Shown piece after piece: positions 24,262-37,650 of a stretch of DNA of 47,821 nucleotides. The stretch is taken from contig BEXV01000016.1 in assembly GCA_003118195.1 (NCBI GenBank), forward strand, positions 156,957 to 204,777. The letters are read 5' to 3'. Both the position numbers and the translations under genes were made by a program. The notes beneath the pieces were generated by a model. That model was not told the origin of the DNA and did no database searches. It saw only the letters and a program-made list of their open reading frames with translations. The DNA comes from Hemicentrotus pulcherrimus. Its lineage: Eukaryota > Echinodermata > Echinoidea > Camarodonta > Strongylocentrotidae. Numbering within the stretch: position 1 is the first letter of the stretch; each line of letters opens with the position of its first letter.

Positions 24262-27200
24262 GGAGGTGATCGATCGACCGACTCTCCTTATTCCATACAT
24301 CACAAGCCCTATTGCATCTGAGGGTCCAGGAGCATCACCAGGTGAGAGGGTACAAAGCGGGAAAGATGATGAGTATTGCACGACAACGTTAATTACACCT
24401 CTCACCAGACAGACACGGAACATTACCCCTCATCACCTTTCTTTCCGCCGGCACCTTTGACATGAAGACGTCTCCAAATTTGTCCGTTATCTTTACACCG
24501 GGTCTCTTTAAAGGGAACTAGTTCCTCTGAACTAATGAGAAGCCAAATGTATACATTGGTTTTGATTTCTAAATCATTACCAGTAATAAAAGCAGATTTA
24601 GCGGACTTTTCAACATTCAGAGAGATAATTGTACGATGCAAATCAATCCAAATTTCATTGAGTGCAATCTATCATATTTCAAACATTTGTTATAGATTTA
24701 CATTGATCCACTTTCCATTTCCTCCTCAAAATGTGAAGTGAATCAATCTATTTAATTTCATATCAACTCAAAGAGTTATATTTCTGTAATTGGTTGCTTA
24801 CGTGTTGGTTTCTCTTTCTCTTCTCCACTATTGTAACCATGCAGGCCTAATTGTAACCTCACTCGATACCGAATATGAAACAATACACCTACACAAGTGC
24901 AGGAACCTTAAAACCAGGAAATAAACAAAGACCGTCTGCCGCGTGGTTATTATGCGAACAAGTTATATTTCCGTTTATTGAGGGAACAGGTTTGACCACT
25001 TTAAATGGAAGTTTTCTTGTGGGTGAAAGAATCCACAAGCAAACACACTGAAAGAAGATACAGAGGGGGAAAAGAAAAGTGTAATTACACACAAAATCAA
25101 GCAATCAATGTACATGTATACATAGGCCTATGGTTAAATCATTGATTTCATCATATTCGTACAACCAGAGATGACTTAGCGTAATATTTGATTCTTTTGT
25201 GGGGGGGGGGGGGGGGGGGGGGNGGGGGGGGGGGAGGGGGTGATATCTAAAAGACATAATGAACAAATGAGATAGAGCGATTTTGATCTCTTTTACAAAC
25301 TGATTTCCTTTCCACCTTCATACTTCTAAGAAAGTATAGAGAGGAATCTGTATTTAAAAAAACACCCTACATCATGCAATCATCATTTACAGCCTGCTTC
25401 AAAACTGCATGGTAGCTTCTGTGAATACCAAAACAGACCCATAGAAAATAGGAGCAACCCGGTATGGAAACTTGGAACAATTAAGTGTGTTAGTTTCGAC
25501 TCCAATATCACCTTCTTTCACTGCATGTATGTAGAGTAGTATGTCACGGTCATCTAACCGTACCAACAAAACTTTACAAAAACATTCTGTCTCATCTTAC
25601 ATCTCGATGAAAACTTCAAAGAAACAAGGCCAGAGGCATCCAAACTCAAAACAGCCCTAAAGATTTCCCTGAACTTGAAGTTCACGCGATAATAAAAGGG
25701 CTATTTTAGGTGCACTTTCCTGGAGACTGAACCAGAAAACCAGGGCAGGGCCATGACGGCTTCTCAGAAGAAGTTTTGTTTGTGTATAACATGTGTAAAT
25801 GAAGCACTGAAGGGCCCAGGAATGCAGGTCCCTCGAAGGTTAGGGCACGGTTCTGTACTTGCCAAATTATTCCAATAAAATGAAAACGGTCATAGTTTTG
25901 GGGCATTAAAATCTGGGGCAGGTCAATGAAGGAAATAATATAGTGATATTACGGGAAAATGAAAGGTACCCTTACATGCAGAATTCAATATGCAGATTTA
26001 AAAAAAATAAAGAAACTAAAATATTTGACATGAAGATAAAGATATGTTATTTTTATGATCTTACTCATACTAGAGCTTTAGCACGTCCATTTCTATCTTC
26101 TGTATAATAGTGAGTATATGTACGTGTCTATAAAATATTTCAAAGGAAAATATGTCGATGACATTCTAAACAAACATTGAATGTACGTCTGGCATATACA
26201 TGTAGGCTTGTGGGTTCTGTGCTGATGTGAAATTGAGGGAAATCTTTTCCATCTTTCCTTCGATGCGGTCATAAGGGCCTGGACCCAAGCTGATACATGT
26301 AACTAGCATTGTTACACCCAGCCGCGCTATCGCACAATACATTTCCCTTATCGTCATGGTAACAGAGCCCCTCCCATGTCTAGTGAAGGTCTATGATATT
26401 AGAAGACTTCCTGTCTGTAACGGACAGGGCTGGTCTAGATAACGTCTTCACACACGCAAAAGACTGTCCTGGGAAGAGAAAATATGGTTCTATCTACAAA
26501 CTTAAAGGTAGACTTGAGTCATAGTAAACACCAACAAAATAAAATTATCATAGGATCCCAAAATATGCAAAATGTGCAAAAACAGCAACAAAAAAACACT
26601 GCCTACTGGTAGTGTATACAAATTGAATGATGAACACAGACAAATCAAGATATTAGGCAAAATCACCATAATTTTTGCTAGTGCTTTAAATACAGATATA
26701 AAATCTTGACCATCTTTTCTTTTCATTTGTCAATATTATGCTTGTTCAAAGATGTGTGATAAACATTTCAGAATAATTGTAAGTTTTTTGAGAGAGAAAA
26801 AAAAAATTTCATTACACATGAAACTCAAAGTAATCAGGCTTAAATATAAAGAAAACTTAATCGGCCTTATACATGTTTGCAAAGGAAACATGAGTCAAAC
26901 ATTTGATTTCACCCAGTGGCATGAGAGTTAGAGGAGACATCCCTCTGAATCTGATAATTATGTCATCACTCCCAATCTCTAGTGGGTATATCTTATTAAA
27001 AAGCCTTGAAAAGCTGTGAGGCAAGCCTACACACAAGCAAACCACGCAGAGAACACACTGAAAGTGAAAGCATATTTGGTATATCAATAGACCTATTCAA
27101 CTCCTCATGATCTTGTAGTTGTACTACTAGTTTCATGACGTGAAACTATTCAAGTGAAATTGATCTACATCAACCTCATCAAAGATTAGAGATGGATAAG

Positions 27201-30200
27201 ATATGGGCCCTGAATCATGCATGTGATCAGTAACAACCGACACAATGACAAATCTGCTCATAGCCATTGAAATCCAGTGATTACAGTAGATTACATGAAT
27301 TATTGTTACTTGTTATTGATTACAAGTTTTGTGAAGTAGGAGCCACGAATCAACCAACTGAAACAGTAAACTTCACATAAAAACAATATCGGGTATCCAA
27401 ACATCCAACCCTAGGCTAAATATCTGCTTCATGTCATTTCTTTTGGGGAGGNGGGGAGGGGTTCCAGGCCACAATATCATAATATCTCACTCATTAAACA
27501 AAATTGAGTTCAGAGGTCATGTCTCTAAAAAAATATGGTATTCCAAATTGACACACTTTGGTGAACAGTTTCCCCCAAGTCAAAAAGTCAAATTATAATA
27601 ATAATAATAATAATAAATGAATCAATAAATGAATCAATAAATAAGTAAATAAATCCCCCCAAAATGACCCCATTTATATACCATATAACATAACCCAAGA
27701 CTAAGTCATTATGATCTGCCTAATGGGTATGTATCCTCTAAAAAAAAATGACATCCAATATTATAGGGAGGGGCACTCCTAATCCCACTTTAACCCCATG
27801 AAAAAGGCAACACCCAATTGTATACAATCAAATGATAACCATAAATACTGTCTCTGGTACCTCACATTGTGACAAAATGTTTTTGTTGACATTGTGGATT
27901 TAATTATATGATTTATTTTAATCTAACCATTACAAAAACAACAACAAATCTCCCTATTACCTTATTGCCAGACTTTGCAGTTCACTCACTGCAAGTATTC
28001 ACAGTATCACACTGGGTGCGAAACACATGGGAAAATGCCATCAGACATGTGACCACACCCCCTCCAAAACTAAAATAAAAACGCATCCAACTGAGCAATG
28101 GGAATTTGTTTTATGATTGACAACAAGGAGTGGAAACATTTTCTTAAGAAGCTGACTAAATACCAGACTAAATTGCATCAGTCGGGTTCAACAATGGTTG
28201 AAAACATTTGAAAAGAGAAAGGGAAAAAGCTGACAAATTGAGAGAAGTTTGCAAAAGTTTGGTTGCAAAATAAACATGTTTTGCACTTGAAGGTGAGACA
28301 GGAATGTTTGTCTAAAACTTGGTGGCCATGACTTATTTTCAAAGAATGTGTTCATTCTGGCAAGGGTTTTAAAAGAAAATTAATGAAATCCCAGGGTGTT
28401 TTGATGAATTTAACCACTGCCAGTGCCAGAACTTAAACGATATTTTAAAAAAAACATGGTGGAAAGATTTTGATAAACAGATGGTAAAAATACCATGCAG
28501 TACACTTAAGACAGGGCATGTATTTTATAACTCAATCATCGTAGAAAGAAGTACGACCATTTACCATTTAAAATAGCTCAAAGGTCAAAGTGTGAACTTG
28601 CACTGATCACACAATCCTGATGAGGGGATGTTCATGCATTTTTTCTTGGAGTAGCTAACTGACCTTCAAACTTCACTGCTAATGATCACATAGTGCATGA
28701 TCAACTTTACTCAAGAATCAAGAAAAGTATAAAGATCACACGTCCATCAACACTCGGGCTCATTAGTAAACGCAGACCATCATAAATACCAAATTACCGT
28801 CACCAATAATTGATTTTCAATATCATAATCAAACATTAAATTCTCACAATTTCATCATCATCAAGTATTTAAACCTTCTCTAATTCAACAGAAAGCTCAT
28901 AAATATTACATATAACACCCTTGATGTGATCCAATCACTTAGGGTCCATGCTTTAATCAATTTAAGTTTGTAAACAACCGTCTTTCAAAGTGGTGTATCC
29001 AGCAGGTCAGGGAGGGGTGGGGGGGGGGGCATTTGCTGCCCCCTACCCATTGAAGGCCTAGCAGGAAGAAACAAATCTATGAAAATCGCAGTGGGTCTAC
29101 ATAATTATGTTGGGTTGCCTATAAACAGGTAGGCCTATAATGGGACCCCTCTTCCACATCTCCAAAGAATTCTGCCCCTCTGTTCATCATTTCAGTGCCG
29201 ATGAAACTGTTTTCATCTGATATTCTTATTAAGGAGACTTCAATGCTTTGATTTGAAGATGACTTTCAACCTGGTTCCACGATACTGATATTTATTTGAA
29301 CTTGAAGTTCATCTTTTGTGTTCAAGAAAAGAGCAAATTTGCTAAAGACGGACTCAAAATGATATGAAAACAAGGAGATGAATCATGAACAGCATTCCGC
29401 ATGTGATTGACAAGTATACTCAAACAACTGCCATTCAGTTCTACAAATCAACAACTTACATCGTCATGGTGATGACACATCAATCACATACATTCAGCCT
29501 CACATGCATATGTTCACCAGGAAAAGAGGGATTTTGTGGCCTGCCAGCACTAATATTTCAAATCTCTTGATCAGTAATTTGGCATGTATTGCCATGGACT
29601 TATATTGCTGACTGAAGTACACCTAAAGATTGGAAGAAAGATGATACCTCCTAATGAAATTGTAAACAGGCTTTAACAGAATTGAATCGAGCTGGCAACA
29701 AAATTGAAGGGTTATCAAAATATTATAGCCCAAGTATTGATTTTACAGCTGCACATACATAGGTCCTTATACATTTGTATACCGGTACATATTTTTGACT
29801 TGGGGGTTACTTGCAGATGAATATCAAGACATCCATAATATCTATGAATCTATGAAGTCTGTTTCTTTTAATACAGTGAAGTATTAGCAAATGCAAGATA
29901 GAAATGAATATAATTTGCAGATCTGAACATTTTCATCTTTTTTTGGTCAAAACTTAGTACATATACAGCACATTGCAAGGATTTAAACAACTTATTCATT
30001 TCCTTTTTTGTTGTTATACATAATAACAGCAGATTTCAACGATTATCATTTAATACCGGTAGTCATTTATTTCCTCCCTTAATTCCATAGTTTACTTTAA
30101 TTAACCTTTGACCTGCAAACATTTGATGTTCTTACCTTAGCATCACCATCCTGATCTAGCAGAACATTCTCAAGCTTTAGATCTCGGTGGACGATGTTAT

Positions 30201-33200
30201 TCTGAAGAAAAAAACAGACAAAAACAAAGAAATAAGATTAATTTTTTTTAATGGATATCATGAAAGGTAGCTTCATGATCATCTACATTCTTCCTAATAA
30301 GAAAAGGATTTTGGTTTGTATTCCTCACCATGTCTAGCTATACCATGATTACTTTGAATAAGTCCATGATTTTGGAACCACAAACCCGAGGCCTTGACTT
30401 TGTACATTGCATTGCTACCTGAGAGACTGGCCGGGTTAACCACATAATATGATCATCACTCTCAAGTCTACAACCACTCGCCCCCCCCCCCCCCCAAAAA
30501 AAAAAAAAAAAAAAAAAAAGAAAAAAGAAAAAGGAGGGGAGAGAGGATTCATACGCCTGTATTCTATCTACTCAACCTCAAACCAAATGCTGCAGCTCAG
30601 TATACAGTCAAGCTAGTAAAGGAAGTTCTGGACTGGTATACCAGGAAAAGTCAATTCATCAAATTAGAATGTTTCACATGACATTGGGGTGATGACCCAG
30701 GGAATAGGATGATGAAAGGAACTTGGGTCAAATAGGTCTACACTTGCAGGATCGAGATTGCCAAATACAAAGCTACATGTATACATATTACATATAAGAT
30801 TAGTTAGATTATAGTTGTGTATTCCATGAATCCTAAATGAAGAAACAATATTGATTAAACCTTTACTTTGATAACATCTCTAACAAAGTAATCTACCTTG
30901 CCTTTGTATGTTGTTGCACTGTCAGGCAACTAAAGGGCTAGCTTTTAGTCTTCAATATAGAGCCTATAACTATACACTTCTCTGAAAAAGATAATATATA
31001 TAAAATCCCATACGGCAAACATTAACCGTGTTACATTCTCTTTTAACATAATACGACAATGAACAAAGGGTTTGTTAACCTTTTGAATGTAGGGGACCAA
31101 TTCCTCCTAGACAACACAATATACATCTATGACTCATGATGAAAACCATAACTCTTTGAGGTTACTGGGCCAATGGGCCATCTTGTGGCTTCAAGAGAAG
31201 GTAAGAGTCATCAAGACCAATTAAAGAACCCCTAAAAGCTTTGTTTGAATTCCAGTTTAGTCCCATAGTTGCCCTCTTATCCAGTAACACTTGTTTGTAG
31301 CCGAGTTTTCTTCGGCTTGTTTGACATGTTTGCAGATACTTGCTAAGACCGTCCTCTAGACCTGTATTTAGTAACACTTCTTTGTAGCTGAGCTAATTTG
31401 GGCTTGTTTATGATGTTTGTTGACATAACTTACTTTGTTCAACATTGTCTTATTTGCCCTTTAATAATTATGGGTAAATCATGGGGACACTTGTGACCCG
31501 ATGACCTCAGTCAACTTTCATTGATTTAGAGAAGAAAAATCAATTACTTTTTTAATAAATTAAATGAACCGTGTGGTCTTCACATAATATTTATTAAAGT
31601 TACATGAACATGTTTGAACTTTGAAGGCTTAATGAGACAAATTACCAAGGACCATGATGATCTTATGATGATGATGACGATGTGGTTAAAGTGTTTCATA
31701 TTGTTTCAATGTCTTGTGTGCTGGTAAGTTTTGGGTTGAAGAAAAAAAAGACAAAAATGTACAATCTTACCATGGACCTACTACGAAGGTCCATGATCTT
31801 ACCAATCTTCATGGTATCCATTGCCGTTCTCCCATGAGTATGAGTTATTAGTACATGTCTAACAATTGATGGCTCTTTGATGCCCTTTGTGATAAGCTTA
31901 TATCCACTACACCATTGTTAAAATGGAAAGTAGCACATTTCATAAAGTTCACATTTCTTTGTGCCTGCCTGCCTGCTTGCCTTAGGATAAAACCTGACAA
32001 CAACTGAATTGCAAGTCCAAGATCAGTTCTTATACTATTGAAGAATGCAATCACAAATAAATACTTGAAATCAGACACCATTCTTAACGCAGAGCAGAAT
32101 GCAGAATTGTTTCTCAAAAAAGGAAATACCATTAGATTGATCCTTCCGAATTCAAATGAAACTATGGACATTCTTTAAATACTTGAAGTTTTGAACAAGT
32201 GTTGAGCGCTCATGATCGTTCATGGACAAGTATAGAAAATGAATAAAGACTGACCACCACCACCAGCAAAGATTGAAATAGCCTCAAGTCCAAGAAAAGG
32301 TCAAATGGGTTCATGGATAGTGACAAGATCAGGGCCAAAGGCTTACAACCAAGTCCAAGAAGACTGGTAGGCCAAGTATGATTTATTGTGTTTCCGATTG
32401 ATCTTGGACCAGTAAAAACACTCCTTCATTTTTTTTTTAAATGTTCTTCTATGAATAAATACTCTGCAGAATAGAAAACAAGTACTGAAATAAAGGAAGA
32501 CTGATTGAAGTCGCATATTACATTTTTCTTATTATTATAGGCTAAGAACCAGAAGGGTGTTCACACAAGGTACAATATTGACAATCTTTAATACTGTAGC
32601 TGCTCAGACCATGTCTGCAATTTTCTATACTGCTGTCATTGAATGAACTGCATTTCATCTCTTCTGTACCACAACCAAAGTTGTTTGGTGCTCATCTTCA
32701 GATTATAATTATTATACTCTTCATTTCCTCAATTGTTGAGATAAATTGTACCCTACAAAGTAATAGAAACAGTATGATCCAGCTATCTATCTACATTCCT
32801 CCTGAATTAAGTTTTGAATAATATTTCCTAGTATCAATAGGTCAAGAATATACTGGTTTAAAAAACAGAGTGGATTTCAGGATTAGTTTATTCCGACATT
32901 TCTCTTAACGGAAATGAAACAACTGACAAGGAGGATTGAAAACTTGAGAAAATCAAAGTGGGTGTCCTACTCGGTGATAATGGAAACTTTGTATCCTTTC
33001 GAGGTCACATTTGTCATCATTGACCATGAATATACCATAAATAAAACACTTTACATTTCATATTTCGTACAATTTATGCATTGTACTTGGCACATTATAA
33101 TGCGGGCATTATACAAGTTCTGGAACCTGTCAAATCCCAGTTCCTCTAAACTTTGTAGACAAAGTAAAGAATGATTTTCCTCCAGGGGACCACAAGATTA

Positions 33201-36200
33201 CTGGCAGCGGAAACCACCCGATTCCCTTTCACTTTTCATGGTCGGTCTTCAAAAACTAGACTTCAATCCAGGCAAAAAATCAGCTGGAGTTTTACTTTTG
33301 ATTCACCTCTAGCCTCACTCCAAGATAAGAATATCTTCTCATCTCTTTTCTCTGTTCCAGCATGATTTCATGGAACATAACCTAGGCAAATGTCAAATCT
33401 CCAACACCACACCCTGCTGTATAGTACTTCCCTGGAATATGCCAAGCCAAGATTTTTGTTTGTTTCTCTCAATCAACCCCCCCCCCCCTTTGTTTGTCAA
33501 TATTAGGAGGTCAACCCCATGACATCATAACTATGACTCACGCCAGGTGTCCTAGCACAGGGAATACAGCTAACTGAGGAAAAGCATACAATCTCAATTG
33601 TATGCTACAATTACAAGAGATATGCATAATTATATACCCTTTTATCCAATTTAAGCTGGTGCCAGAGGCAGTATAAAGCCAGGCTACGTGTTCATCTATG
33701 ACATCATAATGGTTCACAAAGAGAGCTTCCATCTATTCAATATTAATCTGAAAATCTTGGAAAGTTAAAGGCCCACTGCACTACGTATAGCTACTTGTGC
33801 CCTCTATATAACAAACACTGCCTAATTAACCATTTATTTAAAAGGATTCCTACTAAGTTCTCAGTCATGACATAAGTCACATCAAAGCCGAGAAGTCCCC
33901 TTTTAACTTGGCTAGAGACTATAGAGTAAACCAGGGACTTGCAAGTCCCTGAGTAAACTAATACTCTTTTCACACTGGTTATGCTTAACCCCGTACTTTG
34001 CTTAACCCCGTACTATCCTTAACCCCGCACTATTTTTTTTTGCCTTTTCACACACGCTGTTATTAGTCCCGTACTAGCGCCTATTCCGGAATAAGAAAAT
34101 TCCTGCTGTTCTCACTGCATTTCGTTAACCCCGGATATCGTGAATGTTATGATTGGACATACTTCGCATCTGGCCAGCTGCGATACGCTCCATTGCGTAG
34201 TACCGGTCTATTTTTCGTTTCTGTTCTCATTCATTTGCTTAGCACCGCAATTGCGGGGTTAGCAGGAGTTAGCACCACAATTGCGGAGTTAGGCCTGCTA
34301 TTTTTGCAGGGTTAGTAAACCCCGTACAATAGATGGGGTTAGCCAAATTTAGGCCACTTTGGTAAAAACCAGTCTGAACAGAAAGTGGAATAGGCTTAAC
34401 CCAGTACTATAGGTGGGGCTAAGACCCCCACCTATAATACGGGGTTAAGCAAAATATTGCCAGTGTGAAAACAGTATAAAGCCAGATAATAAAAAGAAAT
34501 CTACAGGGAACCATTTCCCCAGTCCAGACGCAGTTCAACTCCAAGGCCACATATCTGGCATAGCTCTTCCTTCCAACCCCTCTTCACATCTCATGAAAAG
34601 ATGCCAGAGATGGTCCAACAAGACTTGCTCCAGAAACATTTGTTCTGATGACACTCGCTCTGGCGACAATAGCTCTTGTAACATTTTATCTTGTATCATT
34701 ATGTTACAAACTTGCCAATTGTCTTTCAGCTAGGTTAGGTCAATAGGTTAGAGTTAGGAGAAGGTATAAATGTAGGTCAAGGCTTAAATTTAGGTGCCAT
34801 GGTCTAGTGGTCACTGGACTATGGATCAAAATGGTCCTCAGTTCAAACCAATCTGAGTTCTATATCGGTAAGTCATTGTCAGTATCTACATTGTAGCCTA
34901 CATAAGCAACCCAGGCCAACAAGGAGAATCAGGGATAATATTCTTTAAATTATGTCCTACTGGAATACGACAACATTACTCATGCTATACATGTTATTTG
35001 CCTGTATATGTTTTCACCAACATATATAATTTTAAAAATTTATATCATCAGAGATATATAGGTGAAATAGTTTGAGTTCATGGGACCTATTGAACCCTAA
35101 AGGAGTTGTCCTGATGTTTTTTTTTTCTTAAATTCAAATTATATAAGTTAGATCTTAGATTCTTAAAACTTTTTCTGGGCATTCCATGAGAGAGCATAAC
35201 TTTAACTCGAGCATTACACATTGCAGCTCAATTGCTTCCCGCAGATGCATATATGGGGCCCCAACCACTAGCCCACCCTTAAGGGGACACATCAGGTGTA
35301 CTGCCACATACAATCATCAATTAATCCATCATTTTCTGTTAGAGTGAGAGAAACTTGAGGCCGTGCCAAGAACATGGCTGGATCACCAACCAGCGTGTAA
35401 TGTTTGAAAGAAAAGTTATAAAAGTGTTACTTCTATTCAAGGCAGAATGTGTTATCGTTTGCCTCAGTGAAAATGAGTTGGACCAAGTCTGGAACATGTA
35501 GACTACACATTTCTATATCAGGAAGGTTCAGTAGCACAAGTAAATAGTCTACCGGTACTACAATATTCCAAGCAACAGAAGTAGGAGGAGGAACTCGTCC
35601 TGCATGCAAGCTGTGAAGTAAAGGCTAATTTAAATGCTTCACCTAGCCTGAGATTTAACTGATGAGGCATTTCACAGAGAGATTTGGAGCCTTGCAAACA
35701 TCAGAAAAATTGCACGATTGGACCACAGTAATAGTGAAAGGGTGAAGGCCTATACCAAACAGACAGATGAAACTAATTGAAATAGGATGCCTGTAAACCT
35801 CAGAGAGTAGTCAGAATCTACCACAGAATGACAGAACTGTAAATGCATGCATACCATGCCACTAACAGGAAACAAACTGATAACCCGTCATGAAAAAAAA
35901 ACCACAAACGGCAGGAAAAGATGGAAGTAACCACATCTATGTCTTATTCTTTCAGTAGAAATCTCTTGTGGAGAGACGATGACTTGATTAAAACTATTAC
36001 AACGTAGAGAAAGCTATACGGTACCCCCATCATTTCTGTATTTACACCTACCCCCCCCCCCCCTCTCCCTCTAACATCCACCCCTTTTCCCCCCTCTCCT
36101 CACTTCCTGTACTTCTTTCTATCTCCCCTTCACGTCATTCCCCCTCAGTGCCATATTCCCCCTTTCCCTTTCTCTTCCTCTCTATATACCTTCTTTGTTT

Positions 36201-37612
36201 CTTACCCTCCTTCTTCCTCTCCCTACCCCTTCCAATCCTCTTCCTCTCCATATCCCTCCCACCCTCTTTTATACCTTCCCTCTTCTGTATCTACTCCCCT
36301 TTCCCTTCCCTCTCTCCTCTTTGGCAAACATCAGTTCCCTTTCCTTTCATTTTCTGCTGAAATCAACTTCACCATGCATGAGTCAAAGTCAGTGGGAGGG
36401 TTTTCTGTCTGGATCCATCATGCAAAATGAATTTATAAGGATTAAATTCTGATTTTTTTTTTCTTTTCATTTATTTGCCAAAAGGTTAGTCCAATGTAAC
36501 TCTCTGACCAAAATTCAAACCGCAAATTCAATCAAGAAGGTCCTATCGATATTCTGTTAGTTTAATAAGAGAATCTTGAATGACATAGACAAGGATAATT
36601 TCCGTCAAATGTACCAAACAAAAATTTAAAATGGACGTACTGGAAATACAATTTCTATCCACCCTGATGTTTTAAAATCATGTATCATAAGACCTAATTC
36701 GTTATAGTTACCCAGAACCCTATTTTGCTCTTACAATCTTGTACTATTGTCATTTTAGCTCTATGTGCAGCTGATACAGCATTATATAACAATTAGGCAG
36801 TTAACAGTGTCTTGCATTTTCTTATCCTCCCTCCCCCTTCCCCCGCCCCCCCTAAAGCTGGCCATTTCAACCAATCAATTAAAATCACAGACAAAATCAC
36901 TTCAGAATAATCAGTGGAAATTTGTTCCTGCCCAGCTGACATTTCTCTGCCAAGTTCATCTATCTGAATTTAAGTTGATACATTCTGTCACGTTCCTATC
37001 CCCCACTCCTATCCATCTCTCTCTTTGCTTCTTCCCAACTTCTTATATGCTATCTGCCACCATCCTCTGACAGATTCATGCCACATGTGACATTACCGGT
37101 ATGTTGTGGTTCTCAGACCCGTTCACACCTTGTGCGGTACCTTATCGAATAGGAGGATGTCTTGAAGTGCAGGGAATAGGTCCAAATACAATATCCAACT
37201 GAAAAGTTTTTAACACCCCCCCCCCTCCTTCTACTTCGATTCCTCCTATCCCCTTTCCCTTCCTCCCAAATCCTCCCATCATTCTATCACAAAGAAACAT
37301 CTCGTCTACAACATTCCCGCTACAACAAATTCAATAAGCTATTGTCTAAACTTGGAAAAGGTGTAGTGTAAATGCTCCTATTGTGACCATCAGGGGAACA
37401 TATCCGCTCACATCAGGGTATATACATGTATCTTACCAGATGGCAGTAGGCCAGTGCAGAGACGATTTGTCTGAAGAGTCTCTGTATCTCTCCCATCGGG
37501 ATACTGCTACTGTCAATGAACTCGTACAACTCCCCACCGCTGGCATACTCAAGCACAATCACAATCTTCTCCTTGCTCTCAAACACTGCAATGAGGGAGA
37601 GAGAGAGGGAAG

Positions 37613-37650
<38 letters not shown>

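Larger units (their letters stand above)
7124..30135 (-). other. NUAK intron 4 (23012 nt)
   Basis: Phase-0 intron separating the HRD exon from the DFG exon. It carries most of the mobile elements in the window: TTAA MITEs at 8.5, 14.3, 15.5 and 18.1 kb; TIR elements at 13.0, 20.3 and 22.5 kb; several microsatellites. There are two exon-like islands (about 10.36-10.62 and 11.68-11.80 kb) whose origin I cannot name. In 22982-30135 I see no gene; the only listed structures there are the GA, G and AAT tracts. Confidence 0.9.
30202..37436 (-). other. NUAK intron 3 (7235 nt)
   Basis: Phase-0 intron. Listed contents are a poly-C/poly-A stretch, a diverged 87-bp tandem duplication, a tRNA-like SINE head and a TIR element at 33962-34476. 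The stretch 36040-36350 is pyrimidine-rich (CCCT/CTTC) low-complexity DNA. The rest is AT-rich; I found no coding exon. Confidence 0.9.

Noticed and set aside
24154..24423. Minus-strand open frame ending in Ser-Leu repeats
   Set aside because: Translation of the GA/CT microsatellite.
36148..36452. Hydrophobic Pro/Ser/Phe/Leu open frames
   Set aside because: Come from CCCT/CTTC-rich low complexity; not a membrane protein.
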